A stretch of DNA of 64,000 bases from DASTFP01 sp963816855 (GTDB taxonomy: Bacteria; Verrucomicrobiota; Verrucomicrobiia; Chthoniobacterales; Terrimicrobiaceae), in NCBI GenBank assembly GCA_963816855.1, contig CAWFMA010000022.1, positions 153,199-217,198 of the forward strand. The letters are read 5' to 3'. The notes under the pieces are model-generated. The model did not search any database. It was not told where the DNA came from and was given only the letters and a program-made list of their open reading frames with translations. The translations under genes and the position numbers were made by a program. This document shows, one piece after another, positions 27,031-35,851 of the stretch (its first letter is position 1; each line of letters opens with the position of its first letter).

Positions 27031-30000
27031 GTGAGCCAAAAGTTTATCATTCCCGGGACGCGAGACTCCGAGTTCAGAAGCCGGGCGCGCGGCTCCGTGA
27101 GTGGCGGCGCGGAGCGCGAGACCGTAACGGACCTTCTAAGCCATGTCAGGGTGGTTGACGCCTTCGACCTCTCCCGCCTCGCGCGGAGCGGTTCCGGGAA
27201 ACCTCTGGAATTTGTGGCGAACGACGACGATATCCTTGAAATCGAAGTCGAAGACGGCTTTACGCTCTGGACCTCCGCGGACCGCTATAGCGCCGAGTTG
27301 AAACTTTTGAAACCCGAGGCCGTCCAACCGGACGGCAGCGTGCGCATCGATACCCTGCCGCGGACCAGCGTTTCCGAGCGAGGCGTCCGGGAGTGGTTCC
27401 AAAGTGCCCTCAGGATTCTCCGGTTGGACAAAGATGGCTTCAGCGATATTCCAACCGACCCGTTGGCATGGCCCGCGGATTTCTTGAAGGAAGCCGGGTT
27501 GCAATACCTCACGAGATCCGCGGCGTGGGCCGCCTCCAAGCTGGTGATCTGGAAAATCGAACGCCAGCTCAGACCGCGCCCGGGACTATATAACTGGGAA
27601 GACGCCACCCGCAGCTACGCCAAGAGCGACCCGGAACCCCTCCAGGCCTCGTTCGCCGATTTCGACATCGAAACGCCGATCCTTGTTTTCGTCCATGGCA
27701 CCGGGTCGAACACTTTGGGAAGTTTTGGCGCGTTTCTGGGCGAAGATGCGAAGAACCACTGGGAGAGGCTCCGGGCATTTTTTGGCGAACATATTTATGC
27801 CTTTGAGCATCGGACGATGAGCGAAAGCCCAATCGACAATGCCGTCCAGCTTAGCTTAGCGCTGCCCCGGCGCGCGAAGCTTTACCTAGTGTCGCATTCC
27901 CGGGGCGGAATGGTTGGCGATCTCTTATCCCTAAACTCCGTAAGCCGGCAGGATATCTCGCGATTCAAGCGCGAATTGCCGAACTTGGAAGACGCTGATC
28001 GTCACGATCGCGAGGGCCTTCAGAAACTTGCGAAGCTTCTGGAGCAAAAATGTCTCCGGATCGAGCGCTTTGTGCGGTGCGCGGCCCCCCTGCGCGGGAC
28101 CCTGCTGGCCTCGGACAATCTCGACACCTTCTTGTCGGTGCTCACGAACTTGCTGGGGTTTCTCCCGGCCCTGGCTGGTTCGCCCATCTATGAAGTCGTC
28201 AAGCGGATCACCCTGCAGGTGGTCAAGAACCGGACTTCTCCCGAGCTCATTCCCGGCATCGAGGCGATGATTCCGACCTCCCCGCTGGTTGCCCTTCTCA
28301 ACGACGCGCAAAGAAAAGCGGGAGGCATCCTTGGCGTCGTGGCTGGAGACATTCAAGGCAGCGGCTGGCTTCAGCGCCTTGGCATATTTCTGACTGATCA
28401 CGCGATCTACGAAGCCCGTGACAATGACCTTGTGGTGAACACGGACTCGATGTTCAGCGGACCGGCCAGGACGGGATCCTACTACGTTTTCGACCAGGGC
28501 TCCGACGTCAGCCACTTCAATTACTTTAGGAACTCGCGCACCCGAGCGGCGCTTCTCGATTTTCTCGCCGGGGACCCAAACAGAGTGCCAAACATCTTTG
28601 CCCCGATCGGCGAAGAAGAGAAGTTCGAACCGGTCCCCATGCTGCGCTCGATGGCTCCGCGAGCCGCCACCGCCCAACCGACGGTGTTGGTGCTTCCCGG
28701 AATGATGGGCTCTCATCTCGAAGCCCGAAAGAGGCGCATGTGGCTGGACTATCTCGCGCTTCAGCGGGACGGGCTCCGGAAGCTCGCGAATGCGGGAGCG
28801 AAGCAGGTCGTGCCTGCGTCGCTGCTGGGCGCCTGTTATCGACGACTTTGCGATTACCTGCAGAGCTCCCATGACGTGGTTCCTTTCGCCTACGACTGGC
28901 GCAAATCCACGCTCGACTCGGCGCGCTCTCTGGCGGTCGAGGTCGAGAAGGCGCTGGACCGGCGCGCTCAGCCTGTCCGGATTCTGGCGCATGGGATGGG
29001 CGGCCTGGTGGTGCGAGCGCTGATCGTCCAACGACCCGACCTGTGGGACCGGATTTGCGAGCGGGATGGCGGCCGGATTGTGATGCTCGGCACGCCGAAT
29101 CATGGCTCCTACGAGGCCGTGGAGATGCTCCTGGGCACGTCGACCGCGGTTCAGCAACTCGCGCTGCTCGGCCCCGGGCGCAGCCCTCGGGAAATCGCAA
29201 GCATTTTCGCTCGCTTCCCCGGGGTGCTCGAGTTGCTGCCAAATGAGGATAAATTCTTCAGGCCCGCGACGTGGAAACGCTTGGCCGGTCAATGCGCTAC
29301 CAGCGCGATGCCGGGCCCCGAGGCCTTGGCGCGCGCGAAGTCCGCCGCGAAGAATCTCGCCAAGGCTCTCGCGCCGCAAAGACTCAAACACCTTGATCGA
29401 GTGTTCTACGTCGCGGGTTGGTCGCCTCGAACGGTGAAAAACATCGAGTTCATCGATCGCCGCATTGTCCTCGAGGTTACAACCGAGGGGGACGGGCGCG
29501 TCACTTACGAGTCTGGAAAACTTCCTGGCGTCCGCACCTGGTATATGGATGCCGCGCATGGCGATTTGGCCGGGCACGAAGAGTCCCTCCCCGCGATCCT
29601 CGATCTGCTCGAGCACGGCACGACCGCGCGCCTTCCCACTGCTCCGCCCACTACCGGGGGGGAAAGCGGGAAAATCTACCGGGCGCCACCCAAACGAGTG
29701 TTGTACCCAACCGAAACCTCATTGACGGCGGAACTGATGGGCCAAAAGCCGGCGAAGCGCTACCGGCGGCGAACGAAAAGCGGGTTTCGCGTGTCGGTGG
29801 TGCATGGGGATCTGCGTTACGCGCGATTTCCGGTGGTCGTTGGTCATTACGAAGGGGACACGATTATCGGCGCGGAAGCACAGATCGATCGGGCGCTGGA
29901 TGGGGCGCTCTCCGAGCGCTACGCTCTCGGGCTTTATCCGGGTGAGTTCGGCAGTGTTTCCATCATGCTGCGCAAGCCGACTCTTTTGCAGCGCGACCTG

Positions 30001-32655
30001 GGATTGCCCCGCGGTGCGGTGGTTGCCGGCCTCGGCAAGTGGGGAGAGTTGAGCGTTGCGCAGTTGGCCGAGATATTCCGGCGGACCGCGTTGCAATATA
30101 TTCTTCGCGTTGTCGACGGCGAATCTGAGTTGGAAGAGCCGGAGTCGACTGCAGCCAAGGCGGGGCTCTCGGTTTTGCTGATCGGCGGCAACTCCGCCTC
30201 GAATATTGCCACGGGCGATTCTGTCGGCGCCATTCTGCGCGGCATCGCCCAAGCCAATCGCGAGCTTGGTTTGCGGGCTCGCGAACTGCGGCAAATTGCC
30301 GAGGTGGAGATCGTCGAGCTCTACTCCGAAACGGCCATCGAGGCCGCGCACGCGTTGAAACGTCTGGCCGGGCTGATCGGAAAAGAACTCGCGGTCGCCA
30401 TCGAGGCCGCGCCGTTGCTTCGGCGTGGACGCGACGGCCGCAGTCGGATCTTGCCCCTTTCGAATAGCCGCGCGTGGCGCCGCTGGGAAATCAGCGCGGT
30501 TCGCTCTGCGGAAATACGGCGCAAGCGCACGCAGCCAGACGTCCCCGCCTCGGCTCAAGAAAATGCGACGGAAGGCGCCGAGGCCCCGCCGCCTTCCGCC
30601 GCTAAAGAATCCCTCGTGGAAGACCCGGAGGGCAAGACGGGACCGCTTCGAGAGATTCGGTTTCTCACCCTCTCGGATCGTGCAAGGGCTGAAGCTACCA
30701 GCCAGGACTTCCAACCCCAACTTGTCGAGAGGCTGATCAAGGACTCAATCGGCCAAACCCAATTCCGCAACAACGAAGCGCGCCTCTTCTTCAATTTAAT
30801 GATTCCACCCGCTTTGAAGGATGGTTTTGCTCAACTGGATAATGTCGCTTTCGTAGTGGACGAGGATACCGCGCCCTATCCGTGGGAACTCATGAGTCTG
30901 GGAGAAGAGCCGGCTTGTGTCACAAAAGGCCTTGTTCGGCAGCTTCAAACTGCGCGGTATCGCCAGCGAATCGGCGCTCGCTCCGGAGCCTCGGCCTACG
31001 TGGTTGGAGACCCCGCCGTCCCGCCCCCCTATCGAGACCTTCCAGGCGCCCGCGAAGAGGCCCAATTGGTAGCGAGGCTTCTGCGCTCGCGGTTCGACGT
31101 AACCGTTCTGCCCGCCCAAGCTCATGCGACGGACGTCCTCGCCGGACTCTTCGCGAAACCTTACCGTGTCGTCCACCTTGCCGGCCATGGTCAATACGAA
31201 TCGCCCGAGGCGTCCGGAGCGAATGCCCGCACCGGAATGGTCCTCGACAACGGCTTGTTCCTTACCGCCGCTGAGGTTGGCCAGCTGTCCCAGGTGCCGG
31301 AGCTGGTTTTTCTGAACTGTTGCAATATTGGGCAAACCGGGCCGGAAAGCCAGGGCCTCTCTTCGTCTGTCGAATTTAACCGGCTCGCGGCAAGCGTGTC
31401 GCGCGAACTGATTGAAATGGGGGTCCGGGCGGTGGTGGCGGCGGGTTGGGCAGTGCGAGATGATATCGCCAGGATTTTTGCCGCGACGTTTTATGAAGAA
31501 ATGCTGGGCGGCGCGACTTTTGGCGATGCCCTGAAAGAAGCGCGCAAAGCAGCCTGGGCCCAAGACCACAAATGCAACACGTGCGGCGCTTATCAAGCCT
31601 ATGGCGATCCCGATTACCGGCTCGACCCTTCAGCCTCGCTGGAAGCCGGTACGATGAAGGAGCACGTCGATCCGGCCGAATTCGTCGAATCGGTTTCAAG
31701 AGCCCGTCGGGCCGCTGCCGACCCGGAAGCTCAAGCCCGTGCGTTGGCAGATCTGCGCGAACTGGAGAAGGCCTGTCCCGCCGAATGGCTGGCCCTCACA
31801 GAGGTTCGCACCGCGATCGGCTTGGCCTACGGCGACTTCGGTCGATTTGAAACCGCCGCGCAGCACCTGACGGCGGCCCTTGAGGGGGACGACGCCGAGA
31901 ACAGGGCCACTTTCCAAAGTGTGGAGCAGCTTGTTAACTACGAGATGCGCGCTGCCGAGGCCAAAATTATTTCGGCAAAGGATGAAACTGTCCGTAAGCG
32001 CGCGCTCGAGCAGGCGGCGATGGCCCTCGGACGCCTTAAGGGCCTCCTGGCCGTCGCCCGCACGAGCGAGCGCTATTCATTGATCGGAAGCACTTATAAA
32101 CGCCTGGCGGACCTGCAGGAGGCAAGAAATGAAGTCCGCCGCAACCTCGAGCTGGCCGCCGAGAATTATCGATGCGCGCACGAACTGGCTTCGCAACGCG
32201 GCGGATTTGACCCTTACCCGGTCCTGAACTGGCTGTCGGCTTCCGCGCTGCTGGGAACAATGCCCTCGGATGCGGAGGATCTTCTAAAAAGAAGCGAGGC
32301 TGCAGCACGAAAACGATTTGGCGCGAATCAGAAATTTTTCGACGCCGTGGCCATTCCCGATGTCGCGCTGATCCGAGCGCTTTCGAGCGGCGTTCTCGCC
32401 CGGGCGCCCGATAGCTTGGACACGATCGACCGGCTTTGTGGGCTGTATCGCGAGACCTTTCGCGTCGCCCTGCCCTCGGCGCGCGAAAAGGATTCGGTTC
32501 TGAAACACATTGAGCGGACCGCTTCGCTCGCGGAAAAACTGGGCGCACGCAAAGGTTCCGCGCTAACGACCGCGACGGCGCTTCGCAGTCTTCGCGAGGC
32601 GCTTAGGGAGCAGGCAAGTCAGTCGGCGCAAACGATCAAAAGCCAGGCTCCGTGA
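27031..32655 (+). CDS. Giant CHAT-protease / double alpha-beta-hydrolase fusion protein
   Basis: An intact 1874-residue protein from GTG 27031. Residues about 205-480 form an alpha/beta hydrolase, with oxyanion stretch FVHGTGSNTLG (about 220-230) and nucleophile LVSHSRGGM (Ser about 290). Residues about 550-860 form an LCAT/lipase-like hydrolase ('VLVLPGMMGSHL', 'VPFAYDWRKS', 'VMLGTPNHGS'), but the elbow reads ILAHGMGGL with Gly655 instead of Ser. About 915-1150 resembles the N-terminal domain of M17 aminopeptidases ('FPVVVGHYEGD', 'LGLYPGEFGSVSI'). About 1240-1535 is a CHAT caspase-like protease with VVHLAGHG (His1386) and VFLNCCNIG (Cys1430/1431), ending 'AYQAYGDPDYRL'. About 1590-1874 is a helical TPR-like tail. 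There is no signal peptide, so it is probably a cytoplasmic stress or defence effector. Confidence 0.85.
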   Translation: MSQKFIIPGTRDSEFRSRARGSVSGGAERETVTDLLSHVRVVDAFDLSRLARSGSGKPLEFVANDDDILEIEVEDGFTLWTSADRYSAELKLLKPEAVQPDGSVRIDTLPRTSVSERGVREWFQSALRILRLDKDGFSDIPTDPLAWPADFLKEAGLQYLTRSAAWAASKLVIWKIERQLRPRPGLYNWEDATRSYAKSDPEPLQASFADFDIETPILVFVHGTGSNTLGSFGAFLGEDAKNHWERLRAFFGEHIYAFEHRTMSESPIDNAVQLSLALPRRAKLYLVSHSRGGMVGDLLSLNSVSRQDISRFKRELPNLEDADRHDREGLQKLAKLLEQKCLRIERFVRCAAPLRGTLLASDNLDTFLSVLTNLLGFLPALAGSPIYEVVKRITLQVVKNRTSPELIPGIEAMIPTSPLVALLNDAQRKAGGILGVVAGDIQGSGWLQRLGIFLTDHAIYEARDNDLVVNTDSMFSGPARTGSYYVFDQGSDVSHFNYFRNSRTRAALLDFLAGDPNRVPNIFAPIGEEEKFEPVPMLRSMAPRAATAQPTVLVLPGMMGSHLEARKRRMWLDYLALQRDGLRKLANAGAKQVVPASLLGACYRRLCDYLQSSHDVVPFAYDWRKSTLDSARSLAVEVEKALDRRAQPVRILAHGMGGLVVRALIVQRPDLWDRICERDGGRIVMLGTPNHGSYEAVEMLLGTSTAVQQLALLGPGRSPREIASIFARFPGVLELLPNEDKFFRPATWKRLAGQCATSAMPGPEALARAKSAAKNLAKALAPQRLKHLDRVFYVAGWSPRTVKNIEFIDRRIVLEVTTEGDGRVTYESGKLPGVRTWYMDAAHGDLAGHEESLPAILDLLEHGTTARLPTAPPTTGGESGKIYRAPPKRVLYPTETSLTAELMGQKPAKRYRRRTKSGFRVSVVHGDLRYARFPVVVGHYEGDTIIGAEAQIDRALDGALSERYALGLYPGEFGSVSIMLRKPTLLQRDLGLPRGAVVAGLGKWGELSVAQLAEIFRRTALQYILRVVDGESELEEPESTAAKAGLSVLLIGGNSASNIATGDSVGAILRGIAQANRELGLRARELRQIAEVEIVELYSETAIEAAHALKRLAGLIGKELAVAIEAAPLLRRGRDGRSRILPLSNSRAWRRWEISAVRSAEIRRKRTQPDVPASAQENATEGAEAPPPSAAKESLVEDPEGKTGPLREIRFLTLSDRARAEATSQDFQPQLVERLIKDSIGQTQFRNNEARLFFNLMIPPALKDGFAQLDNVAFVVDEDTAPYPWELMSLGEEPACVTKGLVRQLQTARYRQRIGARSGASAYVVGDPAVPPPYRDLPGAREEAQLVARLLRSRFDVTVLPAQAHATDVLAGLFAKPYRVVHLAGHGQYESPEASGANARTGMVLDNGLFLTAAEVGQLSQVPELVFLNCCNIGQTGPESQGLSSSVEFNRLAASVSRELIEMGVRAVVAAGWAVRDDIARIFAATFYEEMLGGATFGDALKEARKAAWAQDHKCNTCGAYQAYGDPDYRLDPSASLEAGTMKEHVDPAEFVESVSRARRAAADPEAQARALADLRELEKACPAEWLALTEVRTAIGLAYGDFGRFETAAQHLTAALEGDDAENRATFQSVEQLVNYEMRAAEAKIISAKDETVRKRALEQAAMALGRLKGLLAVARTSERYSLIGSTYKRLADLQEARNEVRRNLELAAENYRCAHELASQRGGFDPYPVLNWLSASALLGTMPSDAEDLLKRSEAAARKRFGANQKFFDAVAIPDVALIRALSSGVLARAPDSLDTIDRLCGLYRETFRVALPSAREKDSVLKHIERTASLAEKLGARKGSALTTATALRSLREALREQASQSAQTIKSQAP

Positions 32656-32721
32656 GGCTTTCGAGTCGTTCGGACTTCTGGTCGCCTCCAAGTAGGACTT
32701 CAACGGCCCTTCAAACACCTC

Positions 32722-33351
32722 TCAAGGACCGGGAAGCTCCGTGTCCAACGACCGCCAGAGGTACCAGGTTGCGGTCGACCGGTGAGGTCGCCAGCGCTTC
32801 GCATGGCGGAGGATCGCCTCCGGCGTGCACGGACGTCCCCGCCGATACAGCAGGCTGAAGGCCTTTCGCACCCCAAAGTCCGCTACCGGCATCACGTCGG
32901 GACGGCCAAGATAAAAGATCATCAGCATTTGAACTGTCCAGGGTCCGATTCCGCGCACCCTGACAAGTCGGTCAATCAAATCCTCGTCACGCAACGCCGC
33001 CGCGTCGGCGGCCGTAGGGACGGTTCCGTCGAGCGCGCGCGCGGCGAGGTCTCGGACTGCACGGATCTTGTTTCCAGAAAGGCCGGCCGCTCGGAGCGAA
33101 GCATCGGGCACGGCCTGCAGCGAGGCGGCATTCGGAGCAGCCATCAGAGCCACCACTCGTCCATGAATCGCCGCCGCGGCCTTGCCGTGGAGTTGCTGAT
33201 AGACGATGGAGCGAAGCAGAGCTTCGAACAGGTCGACTTCGGGCCGCGGGGCCAGCGGGCAGGCGCCGACGCGCTCGATGACTTCCGCGAGAACCGGATC
33301 GCTCGCCGCGAGTGCGGTCGCCGCGCCTGCACCGTCGAATTCCGCCGTCAT
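32722..33351 (-). CDS. alkA: DNA-3-methyladenine glycosylase II (AlkA/HhH-GPD)
   Basis: A 209-residue HhH-GPD glycosylase. 'LFEALLRSIVYQQLHGKAAA' is the family N-terminal helix, 'LSGNKIRAVRDLAARALDG' follows, and the helix-hairpin-helix with catalytic Asp is 'VRGIGPWTVQMLMIFYLGRP' then 'PVADFGVRKAFSLLY' (Asp in PVADFG). The C-terminal 'RWRPHRSTATWYLWRSLD' is also diagnostic. It excises alkylated bases from DNA. The start overlaps the stop of the upstream ogt gene by 4 bp, so the two alkylation-repair genes form one operon. Confidence 0.92.
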   Translation of the reverse strand: MTAEFDGAGAATALAASDPVLAEVIERVGACPLAPRPEVDLFEALLRSIVYQQLHGKAAAAIHGRVVALMAAPNAASLQAVPDASLRAAGLSGNKIRAVRDLAARALDGTVPTAADAAALRDEDLIDRLVRVRGIGPWTVQMLMIFYLGRPDVMPVADFGVRKAFSLLYRRGRPCTPEAILRHAKRWRPHRSTATWYLWRSLDTELPGP

Positions 33352-33827
33352 TCGGCGAACAATTCGACGCCTTCGAGCGAAAGGAGACGCAGCTTTGTTT
33401 TGATACCCCCTGGCGAGGAAAAGCCCGTCATTCTCCCGTCAGCACCGATGAATCGGTGGCACGGCACCAGGAGCGGCCAGGGATTCTGCCCCAGGGCCGC
33501 GCCAACGGCTCGCGCGGCGGAAGGCGGGCAACCGATGAATGCCGTCAGTTGCCCGTAGCTCCACGTGTGGCCCGCTTTCACGCCAAGCGCAGCCTGGTAA
33601 ACGGCTCGTTGAAACGATGACACCCGGGCCCACGCGTAGGGGAGGTCCGCGAAATCTTGCATCTGGCCCCCCAGATGACGCGTTACCCGGGTGATGATTT
33701 CCTCAATAAAACTTGATGGTCGGCAATCCCGGCCTGAAGCCGGTGGTAATGAAAAGCCGGTGATTTCCGCCGACTCCCAAGCTATCCCGCAACGGCCGAT
33801 AGGCGTTTCAAAAGAGGCTGCTGGCAT
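33348..33827 (-). CDS. ogt: Methylated-DNA--protein-cysteine methyltransferase
   Basis: A 159-residue protein. 'AVYQAALGVKAGHTWSYGQL' and 'ARAVGAALGQNPWPLLVPCH' hold the DNA-recognition helix, Arg finger and the alkyl-acceptor Cys in PCHRFIG. 'FSSPGGIKTKLRLLSLEGV' is the C-terminal part. The first 60 residues correspond to the short N-terminal domain. It directly reverses O6-alkylguanine. It precedes alkA in an overlapping operon. A 17-bp palindrome lies 31 bp upstream. Confidence 0.92.
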   Translation of the reverse strand: MPAASFETPIGRCGIAWESAEITGFSLPPASGRDCRPSSFIEEIITRVTRHLGGQMQDFADLPYAWARVSSFQRAVYQAALGVKAGHTWSYGQLTAFIGCPPSAARAVGAALGQNPWPLLVPCHRFIGADGRMTGFSSPGGIKTKLRLLSLEGVELFAE

Positions 33828-33857
33828 AAGTCCGTTTCGAAAAAGGTCGAGTGAAGT

Positions 33858-33874
33858 CTCGTTGAGTCAACGAG
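33858..33874. promoter_or_regulatory. 17-bp palindrome upstream of ogt-alkA
   Basis: CTCGTTGA-G-TCAACGAG is a perfect palindrome with a one-base centre, 31 bp upstream of the ogt start codon. It is followed on the plus strand by TTTT. The position suits an operator for the alkylation-repair operon; a hairpin is possible but the loop would be tight. Symmetry is the only evidence. Confidence 0.4.
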
Positions 33875-33879
33875 TTTTA

Positions 33880-34050
33880 AAGGCATGCGGCAACCCGACC
33901 AGTCTTTCATCCCAAATCGAGATCGTTAAAAAGGCATAACAGATTTACTAGTAACAGATAACATTGTTTATTACGTATTTATGTGTATTTACTTTTTCAG
34001 GCGCGAAAGCACGCAATCGAACCTAGATCGGGGGAGATTGCCGTTTTTGA
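33880..34050. other. AT-rich intergenic patch
   Basis: A markedly AT-rich stretch (around 33935-34000) contains repeated ACAGAT and ATTACGTATTTATGTG-like sequence and no gene. It differs from the local base composition and could be a promoter or the scar of an insertion. Confidence 0.4.
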
Positions 34051-34059
34051 CCGTTCATC

Positions 34060-35713
34060 GTGGGCGTCGCGGGGACTTTGTCGGGCGACTTATCCGGACC
34101 CTCCCGGGACATTTCTGCGAGGTTGCGTCGCCTCTGGTTCGACCGCTCATAAGCTCATGCATCGTGCTGTCCAGTCCGGTCAGATGCATTAACAGTTTCT
34201 GGAATGCATCCCGCGATACCGCGACTGTGTCGAGCGACGTCGGTTGCATTGCGTGGCTTGTCTGAGATGAGCGCGGCCTCGCCAAACACGTCACCGCCGC
34301 GGAGCATCGCGAGCACGCCCCCCGCTTCGCTCGACAGTTGCTTCCCCTCGACGATAAAATAGACCTTGTCGCCAAAATCTCCATTAGGAAGACCGTTTCG
34401 CCCGATTCAAAATGCTCGCGATGGACCGCCTCTTCATGGAAGAGCCGGAGCTGCGTGATATTACGCGGGAGCAAATACATCAAGCACCCAATCGGCGATC
34501 AAGCGGAGTTGGCCATCCAGGCCAGGAAATTTGGTTACGTACACACCACGCCACAGCAGCCAGGCGATCAGTCCCCTTGAGGCGGAATCCCAGGATTTCC
34601 GCGACCGCTGAGCGCTTGCCAAGTGATCTGAGTTTTCCGAGCCCGGTGAAGTCGAATTTCTTCTTTGGAGTTATTTCGGTAGGCGGCGACGATATTTTCC
34701 GCGCAAGTCTTGGCTTGGCGCAGGGCGTGCTGTGCCGTGGGAGGAGAGATGTTTCCGTCGATTTGGCGGATCGCTGGGCAATCCCCGATCGCCCAGACTC
34801 CCGGCCAATCGGGGACTTCCGTAGTCTGGTCGACGACGATTCGGCCTTTGTCTTGCGGCGGTGGCAACGCCGTGAGAATCGGATGAGGGCCCGCGGGGAC
34901 GGTGGCCACAGCGGTGCGGGTCTCGACGTCTCCGTGCGGCGGGTCTGCTTCTCTTCGACGAGCACCGCGTTCGCGGTCACGGCCTTCAAACCCGCTCCGA
35001 GCCGGATTTCGATGCTCCTGTTTTCGAGAAGCTTGTGCGCAAAAGCGGCAAGAGATGGGGTCAGCTCAGGGAGAATCCGTTCGCCGCGTTGCAGTAATAT
35101 CAAGCGCAGATCGTCTTCGGTGATGTTGTGGTAGGCGCAAACAGCCTCTCGCAGAAAATCGTTCATCTCGGCGATGCATTCGATGCCCGAAAATCCTCCG
35201 CCGGCCACCACAAAGGTGAGCAGGCGCCCGCGGTTTTCGGGATCGCTTTCCGCCTCCGCTTCCTCGAGCATCCGGACGAGCTGATTGCGTAGAACAGCGC
35301 GTCGCCCGGTATTTGAACGGGCTCGCACGTTCGCGCATCCCAGGAATTTTCGAGTGGTCCAGACGGGTTCCCATGGCGATCACCAGATGATCGTAGCTCA
35401 GAGTAAGGGTTGTCGGTCTGATCCCGGGACTGAGCGTCACGGTTCGGCCCACCGGATCAATGGATTCAATGTCGCGGGTGTAAAGATTCGCTCGTGGCGC
35501 CATGCGTCTGATCGGGGCGATGACATGATTAAGTTCGACCGAACCCGAAATCACCTCGGGCAAAAGCGGCTGAAAAGCAATGTAGTTGTCGTGGTTGACC
35601 AGAGCGATCCCGGTGGTCGCGAGTTCGCGAACCGAAAGCATTTTGCGGAGATGCACGGCGACATAAACTCCGCCCAACCCGCCTCCAAGAATGAGAATGC
35701 GCTTCTTTGTCAC
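34060..35713 (-). pseudogene. NDH-2 type NADH dehydrogenase with C-terminal cNMP-binding domain, multiply frameshifted
   Basis: The start (GTG 35713) gives 'KKRILILGGGLGGVYVAVHL', the FAD Rossmann motif, then 'YIAFQPLLPEVISGSVELNH' and 'LSYDHLVIAMGTRLDHSKIP'. In another frame follow 'LTFVVAGGGFSGIECIAEMN' (NADH Rossmann) and 'LQRGERILPELTPSLAAFAH'. A third frame has 'DWPGVWAIGDCPAI' (C-terminal FAD site) and 'PPTAQHALRQAKTCAENIVA'. Near 34450-34150 come pieces of a Crp-like cyclic-nucleotide-binding domain ('AVHREHFESGETVFLME', 'GGDVFGEAALIS'-like). At least four frame changes are needed. The fusion of NDH-2 to a cNMP domain next to an adenylate cyclase suggests former cAMP-controlled respiration. 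Confidence 0.85.
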
Positions 35714-35851
35714 AGCGATTTGTCGCCCCTCGCGAATGATCCTTACAACGACGGTTTCATATTGCGGCGCCCGTCCCGTCAACCCGGCCTTGGACCTAGG
35801 TGCGTGAACGGACTTGGCGAAACGGGAACAGTTGCCTAAAATATTGAGGGA

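Noticed and set aside
27931..29616. Long minus-strand open frame opposite the CHAT gene
   Set aside because: It mirrors the codon structure of the plus-strand hydrolase domains, has low-complexity Arg/Gly/His composition and no motifs.
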